Made by a program: the position numbers and the translations under genes
From: Streptomyces aculeolatus
GTDB lineage: Bacteria > Actinomycetota > Actinomycetes > Streptomycetales > Streptomycetaceae
DNA: 64,000 nucleotides
Direction of reading: 5' to 3'
NCBI RefSeq assembly: GCF_020400605.1
Contig: NZ_JAINRD010000030.1
Coordinates: 1 to 64,000 of the forward strand
In this document: positions 50,625 to 59,662 of the stretch, piece after piece
Numbering within the stretch: position 1 is the stretch's first letter
Layout of the letters: every line of letters begins with the position of its first letter
The notes under the pieces: model-generated
Told to the model about the DNA's origin: nothing
Databases searched by the model: none
The model's input: only the letters and a program-made list of their open reading frames with translations

Positions 50625-50999
50625 ATGAGTGAGCGAGCTCTTCGCGGCACGCGACTCGTGGTGACCAGCTACGAGACGGACCGCGGCATCGACCTGGCCC
50701 CGCGCCAGGCGGTGGAGTACGCATGCCAGAACGGCCATCGGTTCGAGATGCCGTTCTCGGTCGAGGCGGAGATCCCGCCGGAGTGGGAGTGCAAGACGTG
50801 CGGCGCCCAGGCGCTGCTCGTCGACGGCGAGGGACCGGAGGAGAAGAAGGTCAAGCCCGCCCGGACGCACTGGGACATGCTCATGGAGCGGCGCACCCGC
50901 GACGAGCTCGAAGAGGTCCTGGCCGAGCGGCTCGCGGTGCTGCGCTCCGGTGCGATGAACATCGCCGTGCATCCGCGCGACAGCCGCAAGTCGGCCTGA
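50625..50999 (+). CDS. rbpA: RNA polymerase-binding protein RbpA
   Basis: The 124-residue protein is RbpA, which binds the primary sigma factor and RNA polymerase, stabilises the open complex and raises basal rifampicin tolerance in Streptomyces. A central domain has the zinc-type residues CQNGH and CKTCG. A basic linker (EEKKVKPARTHWDMLMERR) and the sigma-interaction helix TRDELEEVLAERLAVLR follow. The start has GGGAGG at 50610-50615. A SigR promoter and an inverted repeat lie upstream. Confidence 0.95.
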   Translation: MSERALRGTRLVVTSYETDRGIDLAPRQAVEYACQNGHRFEMPFSVEAEIPPEWECKTCGAQALLVDGEGPEEKKVKPARTHWDMLMERRTRDELEEVLAERLAVLRSGAMNIAVHPRDSRKSA

Positions 51000-51032
51000 G
51001 GCGCGGCGCAGCTCCGGAGGAACGGCATCGGC

Positions 51033-51063
51033 AAGGGCCCGTCCCGCAGTGGGACGGGCCCTT
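51033..51063. terminator. Bidirectional terminator after rbpA
   Basis: A perfect 13-bp stem AAGGGCCCGTCCC / GGGACGGGCCCTT with a five-base loop GCAGT lies between rbpA and the convergent fxsA. The terminal A and T give short tails both ways. Confidence 0.8.
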
Positions 51064-51196
51064 CCGGGTGCCCGAAAACGGTCGGTGAACGCCGGAGGCG
51101 CCGCTTCCGCGGCGGCCCGCCTCCCGCCCGTACGGGCGGCATGACGCGGGCCGCTCCCGCGGTCCCCTACGACGGGCCCGGCGCGGGCGGCGCGGT

Positions 51197-51814
51197 TCAG
51201 CGCTGCGGCGGCCGGTCCTCGTCCTCGTCCCGTATCACCTCGCCCCGGACGACCTTGCCGTCCGGGCGGTGGATGCGCGCCTGCGTGTAGACGTGCCCGA
51301 GGTCCTGCCCCGCGGCGGACCGCTCGATCATCCGGGTCAGCCTGCGGCGCACCAGCGCCCGCACCGGGGGCAGCAGCAGGAGCAGCCCCGCGGCGTCCGT
51401 GACCAGACCCGGGACCATCAGCAGCAGCCCGGCGAGCATCGTCAGCCCGTTGCCCGAGCCGCGCCCGCGGTCCGCGTCCGGCTCCGGTGCGGCACCGCTC
51501 TGCTGCCGCTGCAGTTGCTCGGCGAGCGAGCGCCAGGCACGCCGGCCGGCCCGCTTGATCACGACCGTGCCCAGGACCAGCCCGCCCACCAGGACGGCGA
51601 AGACGCCCAGGACGCCGATCTCCGAGCCGAGCACGATCAGTAGCCACAGCTCCAGCAGCGCCCAGGCGGCGACGCCCAGGGGGGCCAGGGTGCGGGCGAG
51701 CGAGCGGCGCCGGCGCGGCGGCCGGCCGCGGCCGTCACCGGGCCCGCCGGGGCGCGCCCCCGGGTCGTCGGAGCCTGCCGGGTCCTCGTACGGCTGCGGA
51801 ATGCGATCGCTCAT
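51197..51814 (-). CDS. fxsA: FxsA family membrane protein
   Basis: The 205-residue protein has an Arg/Pro-rich N-terminal tail, then the FxsA domain. Its first two helices run through ELWLLIVLGSEIGVLG and VGGLVLGTVVIKRAGRRAW, and a third hydrophobic pair is TMLAGLLLMVPGLVTDAAGL with GxVTDxxGLLLLLPPVR. In E. coli FxsA overproduction suppresses F-factor exclusion of phage T7; its normal role is unknown. It is encoded three bases after the mannosyltransferase gene and is probably co-transcribed. Confidence 0.85.
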   Translation of the reverse strand: MSDRIPQPYEDPAGSDDPGARPGGPGDGRGRPPRRRRSLARTLAPLGVAAWALLELWLLIVLGSEIGVLGVFAVLVGGLVLGTVVIKRAGRRAWRSLAEQLQRQQSGAAPEPDADRGRGSGNGLTMLAGLLLMVPGLVTDAAGLLLLLPPVRALVRRRLTRMIERSAAGQDLGHVYTQARIHRPDGKVVRGEVIRDEDEDRPPQR

Positions 51815-51817
51815 GAC

Positions 51818-52585
51818 TCAAGTGTGCCTGCGGCCGAGAATCCGCCCCAGCCGGGACCGTACGCCCCAGGCCGGTACCCGCCACGCGGCCTCCGCGAAGA
51901 TGTCCTTGCTCATCTTGGAGTCGCCGCGCTCCCGCTCGACGAAGGTGATCGGGACCTCCACGACGTGGTAGCCGCCGTCGACCACCCGGCGGGCCAGGTC
52001 CACCTGGAAGCAGTACCCCTGCGAGGCGATGTTCTCCAGCCCGATGCCCTCCAGCGTCTCCCGGCGGAACGCGCGGTAGCCGCCGGTGACGTCCCGGATG
52101 CGCAGCCCGAGCCAGATCCGCGAGTACGCGCTGCCGCCGCGGGAGATGAACTCCCGGGACCTGGGCCAGTTGACCACCCGGCCGCCGGGCACCCACCGGG
52201 AGCCGAGCACCAGGTCGGCGCCCTTGAGGGCGGTGAGCAGCCGGGGCAGTTCCTCCGGCCGGTGCGAGCCGTCGGCGTCCATCTCGACCAGCACGCCGTA
52301 GCCCCGCTCCAGGCCCCAGCCGAAGCCGGCGAGGTAGGCGGCTCCCAGGCCCTCCTTGCCGGCCCGGTGCAGCACGTGCACGTGCGCGTCGTCGGCGCTC
52401 AGCTCGTCGGCGAGCTTCCCCGTGCCGTCCGGGCTGTTGTCGTCGACGACCAGGACGTCGGCGTCCGGCACCGCGGCCCGCACCCTGGAGACGATCGAGT
52501 CGAGGTTCAGGGCCTCGTTGTACGTCGGGATGATCACCAGGATCCCGCCCAGCGGGCCGTAGCGCCCCTGAACCCCGTCTGTCAC
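51818..52585 (-). CDS. ppm1: Polyprenol monophosphomannose synthase
   Basis: I prefer the GTG at 52585, which has GGAAGG upstream, giving 255 residues; an ATG at 52630 adds 15 residues. It is a GT2 glycosyltransferase: VIIPTYNEALNLDSIV, VVDDNSPDGTGKLAD, metal DxD-like motif EMDADGSHRPEE, VLGSRWVPGG and YRAFRRETLEGI. It transfers mannose from GDP-mannose to polyprenyl phosphate, the donor for membrane protein O-mannosylation. The synteny with rbpA matches Streptomyces Ppm1. The acyltransferase half found in mycobacterial Ppm1 is absent, as normal here. Confidence 0.88.
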   Translation of the reverse strand: MTDGVQGRYGPLGGILVIIPTYNEALNLDSIVSRVRAAVPDADVLVVDDNSPDGTGKLADELSADDAHVHVLHRAGKEGLGAAYLAGFGWGLERGYGVLVEMDADGSHRPEELPRLLTALKGADLVLGSRWVPGGRVVNWPRSREFISRGGSAYSRIWLGLRIRDVTGGYRAFRRETLEGIGLENIASQGYCFQVDLARRVVDGGYHVVEVPITFVERERGDSKMSKDIFAEAAWRVPAWGVRSRLGRILGRRHT

Positions 52586-53268
52586 TGCCGCACCTTCCGC
52601 AATTCCCGCTTGAGCCGTCCACGCGCGCACACGGCCGCACGGGACGGGACGCCCACCTTAGCCAGAGTCCACCGGGGTCCGGCACCGAGGCGGTCCGCAA
52701 CGGTACCGCGGGACGCCGTGCGCGCCACCCCCGGACGGCCCCGCTGCCGGCCCGCGGCCGGCAGCGGAGGAGCGGAGCAGGGAGAAGGAGGGGCAGAGGG
52801 CGGCGGCACCTGCCCGCCCACTCCGCGTCGCGTACGGCCTCCGCGTCCGCCCGTGCGGCCCACGCCGCTACGGGTCGGGCCCGGCGCCCTTCGGTCCGAC
52901 CTGGGACCCGCTGGCTGCGGATCGACCGAGGGCCGTTGTCTACTGAGCGTCCGGGCCCCACCCGGGGTCACACCAGCCCGACGGATGCCATCCTCCCTCG
53001 CCCCCGTGCCGGAGTCCTGGACCTGGCTGCCTGCGATGGGGCGCCGGTGCGGCACACCATCCGTGGCCCAGAGCGTTCCACGACTGCGCGGAGGTGATCC
53101 GGCCGGACGTCCTGTGGTGGACTCGGCCGAAACTACCCGCCGTTGCCCGCTGCGTGTCAACAGCCGTGTCACCTGTGGCGTTTTGCCGAAGCGGCTGGTC
53201 AGTCCCGAAATCAGGCCGCGGTCCCGCGCCCGGAACGGCCTTCGTTAGGCCTATCGAAGATCGTTAAC
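52586..53268. other. 683-bp intergenic region with a strong hairpin
   Basis: No convincing gene is visible. The frames on either strand lack ribosome sites and have mixed composition. A perfect 12-bp stem, CCGCTGCCGGCC (52741-52752) with GGCCGGCAGCGG (52756-52767), has a three-base loop and may form a stable structure or small-RNA terminator. Near 53247-53267 there is an AT-richer stretch (ATCGTTAACTC) just beyond the amidohydrolase stop codon. Confidence 0.4.
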
Positions 53269-54960
53269 TCACCCGATCGGCCCCGCATGGACGGTGTTTC
53301 CGGCCACCACGGTCCGCAGGCACACGGGCAGTTCCGCGCCGGGCGTGAGGTCGGGCAGGCCCGGGGTGCCGGAGCGCGGGTCGGTCGACCAGTTCGCGAT
53401 CCGCTCGTCGGGCACCTGTACGACGAGGTCGCCCGCCGCCCAGACGGCGTAGTCCGCGGGGGCGCCGGGCACGAGCACACCGGCGTCGTCGCGGCCGACG
53501 GCCCGCCAGCCGCCCCGGGTGTGCGCGGTGAAGGCCGCGCGGGCGGAGATGCGGTGCTCCGGCGTGCGGTGGAAGGCGGCGGCCTGGACGGTGCGCCAGG
53601 GGTCGAGCGGGGTCACCGGGGCGTCGGAGCCGAGGGCGAGCGGCACACCGGCCCGCAGGAGGGCCGCGTACGGGTTGAGGGCCCGCGCCCGCTCCGCGCC
53701 CAGCCGGTGCGCGTACATCCCCTCCTCGCCGCCCCAGGCGGCGTCGAACGCCGGCTGCACGGACGCCGTGAGGGCCAGCTCCGCGAACCCGGCGACGGTC
53801 TCGGCGGTGAGCATCTCCGCGTGCTCCACGCGGTGCCTCAGGGCCCGTACGCGGTCCAGGCCGACCCGCTCGGCCGCGGCCCGTACACCGTCGACCACGG
53901 CGGCCACGGCGGCGTCCCCGATGGCGTGGAACCCCGCCTGGAGCCCCGCCTCGGTGCAGGCGGCGACGTGTTCGGCGACGGCGGCGGCGTCGAGGTAGCC
54001 GTTGCCGCGGTGCCCCGGGCGGTCCGCGTACGGCTGCGTCAGGTGGGCGGTGCGGGAGCCGAGGGAGCCGTCGGCGCAGAAGTCGCCGGCCGCGCCGAAG
54101 GCGCCGAGCTCGCGCAGGCGCCGGGCGTCCTCGGGCCCGGCGACGGCCTCGCCCCAGTAGCCGGTCACCCGCGGCCCCGGCCGCTCGGCGGCCAGCGCGA
54201 GGAGCGCCGCGAAGTCGTCGGCGCCGCTGATGTCGGGGCCGGCGCACTCGTGCACGGAGCCGATGCCGACGGCCGCGGCGCGATCGAGCGCGGCGCCCTG
54301 CGCGGCGGCGCGCTGCGCGGGCGACATGGCGGCGTACGCGGCGCGGCGCACGGCGTGGTGGGCGTCGCGGGTCAGCGGCGCGTCGGCGGCGTAGCCGTCG
54401 CGGGCGGCGATGGCGGGGACCAGGTCGAGCAGGGCGGTGCTGACGGCGGCGGAGTGCACGTCGACGCGGGTGAGGTAGAGCGGCCGGCCGCCGGCGGCCT
54501 CGTCCAGTTCGGCGCGGCTCGGCGGGCGGCCCTCGGGCCAGCCGGTCTCGTCGTACCCCTGGCCGATGAGCACCCGGTCCGCGGGCCGCGCGGCGGCGTG
54601 CGCGCGGATCCGGGCGAGGGCGTCGGCCAGCCCTCCGGCGCCGGACAGGTCGAGGCCGGTCAGCGCCAGGCCGGTGGCGGTGAGATGGACGTGCGCGTCG
54701 GTGAACGCCGGTGTGACGAGGGCGCCTTCGAGGTCGACGGTCTCGTCGACGGTGCCGGCGTCGGCGAAGCCGTCGGCCGCGCCCTCGGAGCCGACCCAGG
54801 CCACGCGGTCGCCCTCGACGACCATGGCGGTGGCGAACGGGTCGGCGGGGCTGTGGACGGTGCCGCCGCGCAGCAGGACGGTGCGGCGGGCGGAACCGGC
54901 CTGCGGCTGCGCGGAGTTCGCGGGGCCGGCCTGTCGGGCGGCGGGGCTGTCGGCGGTCAC
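53269..54960 (-). CDS. YtcJ-like metal-dependent amidohydrolase
   Basis: The 563-residue protein starts at a GTG. It belongs to the amidohydrolase-3/YtcJ family: metal HxH in TDAHVHLTATG, further ligand residues in GFHAIGDAAVAAVVDG, LRHRVEHAEMLT and LGSDAPVTPLDPW, plus the FCADGSLGSRTAHL motif. Members hydrolyse exo-cyclic amide bonds; the substrate is unknown. It lies between ppm1 and the Lrp gene, all on the minus strand, and is conserved in this context in streptomycetes. Confidence 0.83.
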   Translation of the reverse strand: MTADSPAARQAGPANSAQPQAGSARRTVLLRGGTVHSPADPFATAMVVEGDRVAWVGSEGAADGFADAGTVDETVDLEGALVTPAFTDAHVHLTATGLALTGLDLSGAGGLADALARIRAHAAARPADRVLIGQGYDETGWPEGRPPSRAELDEAAGGRPLYLTRVDVHSAAVSTALLDLVPAIAARDGYAADAPLTRDAHHAVRRAAYAAMSPAQRAAAQGAALDRAAAVGIGSVHECAGPDISGADDFAALLALAAERPGPRVTGYWGEAVAGPEDARRLRELGAFGAAGDFCADGSLGSRTAHLTQPYADRPGHRGNGYLDAAAVAEHVAACTEAGLQAGFHAIGDAAVAAVVDGVRAAAERVGLDRVRALRHRVEHAEMLTAETVAGFAELALTASVQPAFDAAWGGEEGMYAHRLGAERARALNPYAALLRAGVPLALGSDAPVTPLDPWRTVQAAAFHRTPEHRISARAAFTAHTRGGWRAVGRDDAGVLVPGAPADYAVWAAGDLVVQVPDERIANWSTDPRSGTPGLPDLTPGAELPVCLRTVVAGNTVHAGPIG

Positions 54961-54999
54961 GGTGCGGTGCCTCGGATTCGGATCGGGGGCGCCGCGCCG

Positions 55000-55440
55000 T
55001 CAGATGCGCGGCGGCCTGGCTTCGTACGGTGTGGAGAGCACGACCGTCGTACGGGTCGAGACCCCGGCGAGGGAGCGGATGCGGGCGAGCAGGTCCTCCA
55101 GCTCGGCCGGGGCGGCGACGCGCACCTTGAGGATGTAGTTCTCCTCCCCCGCCACGCTGTGGCACGCCTCGATCTCGGGGACTTCGGCGAGCCGGTCCGC
55201 GATGTCGTCGGGGGCGCTGGGGTCGAAGGGTTTGACCGAGATGAACGCGGTCATCGGCAGGCCTATGGCCTCCGGGTCGACGATGGCGCCGTACCCGCGG
55301 ATCACCCCGCGCTGCTCCAGCCGCCGCACCCGCTGGTGCACGGCCGAGGTGGACAGGCCGGTGGCCTTGCCCAGGTCCGTATAGCTCATGCGCCCGTCCC
55401 TGACGAGCAGCTCCACGATGTGCCTGTCCAACTCCTCCAC
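55000..55440 (-). CDS. Lrp/AsnC-family transcriptional regulator
   Basis: The 146-residue protein matches the family: a HTH at about residues 10-55 (MSYTDLGKATGLSTSAVHQRVRRLEQRGV) followed by the RAM ligand-binding domain (GYGAIVDPEAIGLPMTAFISV, CHSVAGEENYILKVRV). It probably senses an amino acid and controls neighbouring genes. The GTG start at 55440 has only a weak ribosome site. The amidohydrolase follows 39 bp downstream on the same strand and is a likely operon partner. Confidence 0.88.
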   Translation of the reverse strand: MEELDRHIVELLVRDGRMSYTDLGKATGLSTSAVHQRVRRLEQRGVIRGYGAIVDPEAIGLPMTAFISVKPFDPSAPDDIADRLAEVPEIEACHSVAGEENYILKVRVAAPAELEDLLARIRSLAGVSTRTTVVLSTPYEARPPRI

Positions 55441-55677
55441 AACGCATCAACCTACTTCGTTTGCGGCGGTCAGGTACATCCGGGGCCGCGGCGGCCGCCG
55501 GGAGGGCACCTCTCGGGGCGCGTAGGGCGCACTCGGCGGCGTGTGACGAAGGCCACAGCCCATCGGGGAGCGAGGGGGACCCTGCGGACGATTATTCGGA
55601 TGACAGCGAGGGAAATCCTTGCTGTGGTCGAGACCACCACGTGACCGTCCAGGTGGCCCAACCTGAGGGGGAGCAGC

Positions 55678-56070
55678 ATGCGCCGTTCCGAGCATGTCGA
55701 GCTCGTCGATCCTGATGCCGTCTTCGACGACGAGGAGGGCGGCGGTTACGCCGAGACCTCGCTGATCTTCCGGGTGCTCTGCCCGGACTGCGTCCAGCCC
55801 ATCGCCCTGCTGGAGGGCGAGGACGTGCTGCCCGAGCACGCCCGCGTCACGCCGGCGAACCCGTTCGGGCTGACCGTGTGCACGGGCTCCGGCAGCCCGC
55901 TGTCGGCCGCCGTGCCGCAGGACGCCCGGCTGGACGCGCGTGCGGAGGACGCGGCGGTGCTGCTCACGCTGCCCGAGGGCCTCGACTGGCGCCGCCAGCC
56001 CTTCTCGCACGTCGGCCCGGGGCACGAGCCGGCCCGGCGGCGGCTGCCGGGGATGCGCCGGCGCAAGTAA
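55678..56070 (+). CDS. Conserved actinobacterial hypothetical with CxxC motif
   Basis: The ATG at 55678 follows GGGGGAG and gives 130 residues. The N-terminal part is acidic (VELVDPDAVFDDEEGGGYAETS), then a FRVLCPDCVQPIALL motif with a CxxC pair that could bind a metal or act as a redox centre. A further conserved-looking block, CTGSGSPLSAAV, is followed by an Arg-rich tail. I do not recognise a characterised family. It is transcribed divergently from the Lrp gene. Confidence 0.7.
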   Translation: MRRSEHVELVDPDAVFDDEEGGGYAETSLIFRVLCPDCVQPIALLEGEDVLPEHARVTPANPFGLTVCTGSGSPLSAAVPQDARLDARAEDAAVLLTLPEGLDWRRQPFSHVGPGHEPARRRLPGMRRRK

Positions 56071-56169
56071 CGCCCGTACGCCCGCTGGCGCCCGTACGCC
56101 CGTCCGCGGCACCCGCCCGCGCCCGTCCCAGGTCCCGTCCCGCGCCCCTGGCGCCGTACGGGCCGGCCG

Positions 56170-57348
56170 CTACCCCCGGTCCGTCTCGGCGCCCAGCAGG
56201 TGCCGCGCGACGACCACGCGCTGGATCTGGTTGGTGCCCTCCACGATCTGCAGCACCTTCGCCTCGCGCATGTAGCGCTCCGCGGGGAAGTCCGCCGTGT
56301 AGCCGTAGCCGCCGAGCACCTGGACGGCGTCGGTCGTCACCCGCATCGCCGCGTCCGTGCAGAACAGCTTGGCCATCGCGGCGTCCTGGGCGAAGGGCAG
56401 GCCCGCGTCGCGCCGCCGCGCGGCGGCGAGGTACAGCGCACGCCCGGCCGCGATCTGTGTCGCCATGTCGGCGAGCATGAAGCGCAGCCCCTGGAAGTCG
56501 GCGACGGGCCGGCCGAACTGCTGCCGCTCCAGCGCGTATCCGTGCGCCGCGTCCAGCGCCCCCTGCGCCACCCCGATCGCGCACGCGGCGATGCCGAGGC
56601 GGCCGGAGTCGAGGGCGTCGAGGGCGATGGCGAAGCCCTGCCCCTCCTCGCCGACGCGGCGCGCGTCGGGGATCCGCACCCCGTCGAAGTGCACCAGGCC
56701 GGTGGGCGAGCCCTTCATGCCCATCTTCTTCTCCGGCGGCGCGGCGTTGAGCCCGGGGGCGTCGCCGGGGACGAGGAAGGCCGTGATGCCACCCGCGCCG
56801 GGGCCGCCGGTGCGAGCGAGGACGGTGTAGAAGTCGGCGACCCCGGCGTGGGTGATCCACGCCTTGGTGCCGTCCAGGGTCCAGGTGTCGCCGTCGCGTA
56901 CGGCCCGGGTGGTCAGGGCGGCGGCGTCGGAGCCCGAGGCGGGCTCGGAGAGGCAGTACGCGCCGAGCAGGCCGCCGCCGAGGATGGCCGGAAGGAACTC
57001 CTTGCGCTGCCCGTCGGTGCCGAAGCGGGCGACCGCGTGGCTGGCGAGGGTGTGCACGGAGGTGCCGAGGCCGACGGTCAGCCGGGCGGCGGCGAACTCC
57101 TCCAGCACCTGGAGATAGACGGTGTACGGCTGTTCCCCGCCGCCGTACTCGGCCGCGTAGGGCAGGGCGAGCAGTCCCGACTCCGACAGGGTGGTGAACA
57201 ACTCGCGGGGGAAGCGGCCCGCTTCCTCTTCTTCGGCCGCGCGGGGAGCGATCTCCCGCCGGACCAGCTCGCGGACGAGGGCCAGCAGATCGCGGGACTC
57301 CTCGGTGGGCAGCTCGCGTTCCACGGGCAGCGGACCACGTACGGCCAT
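56170..57348 (-). CDS. Acyl-CoA dehydrogenase
   Basis: The start is the ATG at 57348 with AGAGGAG upstream; the frame upstream is an artefact. The 392-residue protein has all three domains of the family: the N-terminal helical domain, the beta-domain motifs CLSEPASGSDAAAL and WTLDGTKAWITHAG, and the C-terminal helical domain ending in VLGGYGYTADFPAERYMREAKVLQIVEGTNQIQRVVVARHLL, with the catalytic Glu in the EGTNQIQ motif. It oxidises acyl-CoA thioesters to enoyl-CoA using FAD. The exact chain length is unknown. It has no adjacent fatty-acid genes. Confidence 0.9.
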   Translation of the reverse strand: MAVRGPLPVERELPTEESRDLLALVRELVRREIAPRAAEEEEAGRFPRELFTTLSESGLLALPYAAEYGGGEQPYTVYLQVLEEFAAARLTVGLGTSVHTLASHAVARFGTDGQRKEFLPAILGGGLLGAYCLSEPASGSDAAALTTRAVRDGDTWTLDGTKAWITHAGVADFYTVLARTGGPGAGGITAFLVPGDAPGLNAAPPEKKMGMKGSPTGLVHFDGVRIPDARRVGEEGQGFAIALDALDSGRLGIAACAIGVAQGALDAAHGYALERQQFGRPVADFQGLRFMLADMATQIAAGRALYLAAARRRDAGLPFAQDAAMAKLFCTDAAMRVTTDAVQVLGGYGYTADFPAERYMREAKVLQIVEGTNQIQRVVVARHLLGAETDRG

Positions 57349-57575
57349 GCGGTGCACTCCTCTTCGCCGGGCGCGCGTACGGCGCTGTCGACGGCGGCTC
57401 CGGCCGGGATATGGCGGCTCCGCCCGTTGTGTTGCTGCAGCCCGATGCTGCCCCGCCGGATTGCGGCGAGCCGGCATGTACGGCTGCGGTGAAGGGGAGT
57501 ATGCCCGATCGGCGGTACGGCGAGACAGACGGGGTGCGTAGCGAACCGGCCAGTTCGAGGGGCGGGTTCCGGGCA

Positions 57576-58229
57576 TCAGGGAGCGGCGGAACCGCCGCCG
57601 GGCGCCAGCCCCGCGAGCAGGTCGTCGTAGCCGGCCTTCACGCGGTCCACGCTCATCCCGCCGGCGCGGCGCTGGTAGCCGTAGAGGTTGGCGGCCAGCG
57701 GGGCGAGCAGGGCGTCGGCGAGCCAGCGCACGTCGGCCGCGGGCCGGATCCGGCCGAGGAGCAGCGCGAGGTGCTGCCGGTACAGCTCGTACGAGCCCTC
57801 GGTGAACCGGGCGTCGGCGGAGTCCATCTCGGCGACCAGCAGCAGGCCCAGCTGGTCCTCGGTGCGGTCGACGAGGGCGTGCAGGAAGGCGCGGACGCGC
57901 TCGGCCGCGCCGGCGCCGGGCCCGAGCGGCGGCGGGCCACTCAGGAACGCGGCCTGGAACTGCACCTCGCGGTCGTCGATGACGGCGTAAGCCAGCCCCG
58001 CGCGGTCGCCGAAGCGGCGGTAGACGGTGCCGACGCCGACGCCCGCGGCCTTGGCCACCTCGTCCATGGAGAGCGCGTCGGGGCCGCGCTCGGCGACCAT
58101 CGCGGCGGCGGCGGCGAGGATCCTGCGGCGGTTCTGCGCGGCGTCCGCGCGCTCCGCCGGCGGGCCGCCGACCACGGGCAGCTCGGCGCCGGGCGGGCGC
58201 CGCCGACCGGTCGTGTCGTCCTGTGTCAC
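57576..58229 (-). CDS. TetR-family repressor of the SDR-SMR unit
   Basis: The GTG at 58229 has AAGGAG upstream; 217 residues. The HTH at about residues 35-80 reads ALSMDEVAKAAGVGVGTVYRRFGDRAGL. The C-terminal helical domain (FLHALVDRTEDQLGLLLVAEM) binds a ligand. It is divergent from the SDR and SMR genes with three operator-like palindromes in the 131-bp spacer, so it almost certainly represses them and itself. Confidence 0.9.
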   Translation of the reverse strand: MTQDDTTGRRRPPGAELPVVGGPPAERADAAQNRRRILAAAAAMVAERGPDALSMDEVAKAAGVGVGTVYRRFGDRAGLAYAVIDDREVQFQAAFLSGPPPLGPGAGAAERVRAFLHALVDRTEDQLGLLLVAEMDSADARFTEGSYELYRQHLALLLGRIRPAADVRWLADALLAPLAANLYGYQRRAGGMSVDRVKAGYDDLLAGLAPGGGSAAP

Positions 58230-58260
58230 CTGCGCTCCTTCCTGTCCGGAGGATAGCGAA

Positions 58261-58342
58261 GAGGAGACTTCTCCGGTTCCGGCTCGACATCCGGAGAACT
58301 CTCCGGTTACGCTTCCAGGGTGCCAACCGGAGAACTCTCCGG
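58261..58342. promoter_or_regulatory. Array of three TetR operators
   Basis: CCGGAGA-AC-TCTCCGG occurs exactly twice, at 58291-58306 and 58327-58342. A third, degenerate copy, GAGGAGA-CT-TCTCCGG, is at 58261-58276. The centres are 30 and 36 bp apart. Each is an inverted repeat with seven-base arms. Multiple sites across the whole divergent promoter suggest cooperative, tight repression. Confidence 0.8.
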
Positions 58343-58360
58343 ATAGCGAAGGGAACGAAC

Positions 58361-59101
58361 ATGACGCAGCTTGCGGGCCGGACGGCCCTGGTCACGGGCG
58401 GCAGCCGGGGCATCGGTGCCGCGATCGCGCGGCGGCTGGCCGAGGAGGGCGCCGACGTGGCGCTGACGTACCACCGCTCGGCGGAACGGGCCGCGGAGGT
58501 CGTACGCGACGTGGAGAGGTCCGGGCGGCGGGGCCTGGCCATCCAGGCCGACGCCGCCGACCCCGACGCCGTCGTCGCCGCCGTGGACCGCACCGCAGCC
58601 GAGCTGGGCCGGCTGGACATCCTGGTGAACAACGCCGGCATCGCGCCCTACGGGCCGGTGACCGAGGTCAGCCGGCAGGACGTGGACACGGTGCTCGCCA
58701 TCCACGTGCGCGCGGTCTTCCTCGCCTCCCAGGCCGCGATCCGGCACCTGGGGCCCGGCGGCCGGATCATCAGCATCGGCAGCAGCTTCGTCGAGCGGGT
58801 GCCGATACCGGGCTGGACGCTCTACGCCGCCAGCAAGTCCGCGCTGACGGGCTTCACCCGCGGCCTGGCCCGCGACCTGGGCCCGCAGGGCATCTCCGTC
58901 ACCGTCGTCCACCCCGGCGACACCGACACCGACATGAACCCCGCCGACTCCCCCGACGCCGACGCCGCCCGCGCCATCAGCGCGCTGGGCCGCTACGGGC
59001 GCCCCGAGGACGTCGCCGCCACCGTGGCGCACCTCGCCGGCCCCGGCGGCGCGCAGATCACCGGTGCGGCGATCGCCGTGGACGGCGGCTTCGCCGCCTA
59101 G
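58361..59101 (+). CDS. SDR-family oxidoreductase (3-oxoacyl reductase-like)
   Basis: The 246-residue protein is a classical SDR: NADP loop TGGSRGIG followed by the basic TYHRSAERA, NNAGIAPYGPV, catalytic Ser in ISIGSSF and YAASK. The usual GG near the C-terminus is TGAAIAVDGGF. It likely reduces a ketone with NADPH. It starts after a GGGAA ribosome-like site and lies directly downstream of the TetR operator array, followed by the SMR gene after 76 bp. Confidence 0.88.
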   Translation: MTQLAGRTALVTGGSRGIGAAIARRLAEEGADVALTYHRSAERAAEVVRDVERSGRRGLAIQADAADPDAVVAAVDRTAAELGRLDILVNNAGIAPYGPVTEVSRQDVDTVLAIHVRAVFLASQAAIRHLGPGGRIISIGSSFVERVPIPGWTLYAASKSALTGFTRGLARDLGPQGISVTVVHPGDTDTDMNPADSPDADAARAISALGRYGRPEDVAATVAHLAGPGGAQITGAAIAVDGGFAA

Positions 59102-59177
59102 GCCCGTCCGGGGCGGGGCCGCCCGCGGTTCCGCGCGCCACCCACCTACCACCGCAACGACAGAACCCGGAGGCACC

Positions 59178-59495
59178 GTGCCCTGGATATTCCTGCTCAT
59201 CGCCGCCGGCCTCGAACTCGTCTGGGCCACGGCCCTGAAGCACTCCGACGGCCTCACCCGCCTCTGGCCCTCGTCGCTCGGGCTGGTGATGGCCATGGTG
59301 AGCGTCATCGTGCTGACGATGGCCCTGCGCAGCCTGCCCGTCGGCACGGCCTACGCCGTCTGGGTCGGGCTCGGCTCGCTGGGGGTGGCCGCGGTGGGCA
59401 TCCTCGCGATGGGCGAGAGCGCGTCGCCGGCCCGGCTGGCGTGCCTGGGGCTGATCCTCGCGGGCGTCATCGGGCTGAAGTTCGTCGAGGGCTGA
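59178..59495 (+). CDS. SMR-family multidrug efflux protein (EmrE/SugE-like)
   Basis: The GTG at 59178 follows GGAGG. The 105-residue protein has four membrane helices typical of the small multidrug resistance family. The catalytic membrane Glu sits in helix 1 (GLELVWATALKHSDG), and SLPVGTAYAVWVGLGSLG is the family signature of helices 3. It exchanges protons for cationic compounds or guanidinium. The TetR repressor upstream probably responds to an exported compound, and the SDR may act on the same chemical. Confidence 0.88.
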   Translation: MPWIFLLIAAGLELVWATALKHSDGLTRLWPSSLGLVMAMVSVIVLTMALRSLPVGTAYAVWVGLGSLGVAAVGILAMGESASPARLACLGLILAGVIGLKFVEG

Positions 59496-59513
59496 GCGCG
59501 GAACCCCGCGGGC

Positions 59514-59535
59514 GCACCGCGAGTCGTCGCGGTGC
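59514..59535 (+). terminator. Terminator hairpin after SMR gene
   Basis: GCACCGCGA (59514-59522) and TCGCGGTGC (59527-59535) form a perfect nine-pair stem with the tetraloop GTCG. It lies 19 bases after the stop codon, so it probably ends the SDR-SMR transcript. Confidence 0.6.
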
Positions 59536-59662
59536 GGGTGACGACGCGCCGGCGGCGGTTCCGGCAGGAGACCTGCCGACTCCCCGTGCACCCCTGCACG
59601 TGCGCCGCGGACCCACCCCCTGTGCGGCGGGCGGATCCCCGGCGTATGTGGGCGCGGTGGTG

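Noticed and set aside
52586..53268. Possible small gene in the ppm1/amidohydrolase gap
   Set aside because: Candidate frames have no ribosome site and no recognisable protein features.
56170..58641. Single protein combining the acyl-CoA dehydrogenase with a long upstream extension
   Set aside because: The extension is antisense to the TetR gene and operators. The ATG at 57348 with AGAGGAG gives the family's normal length.
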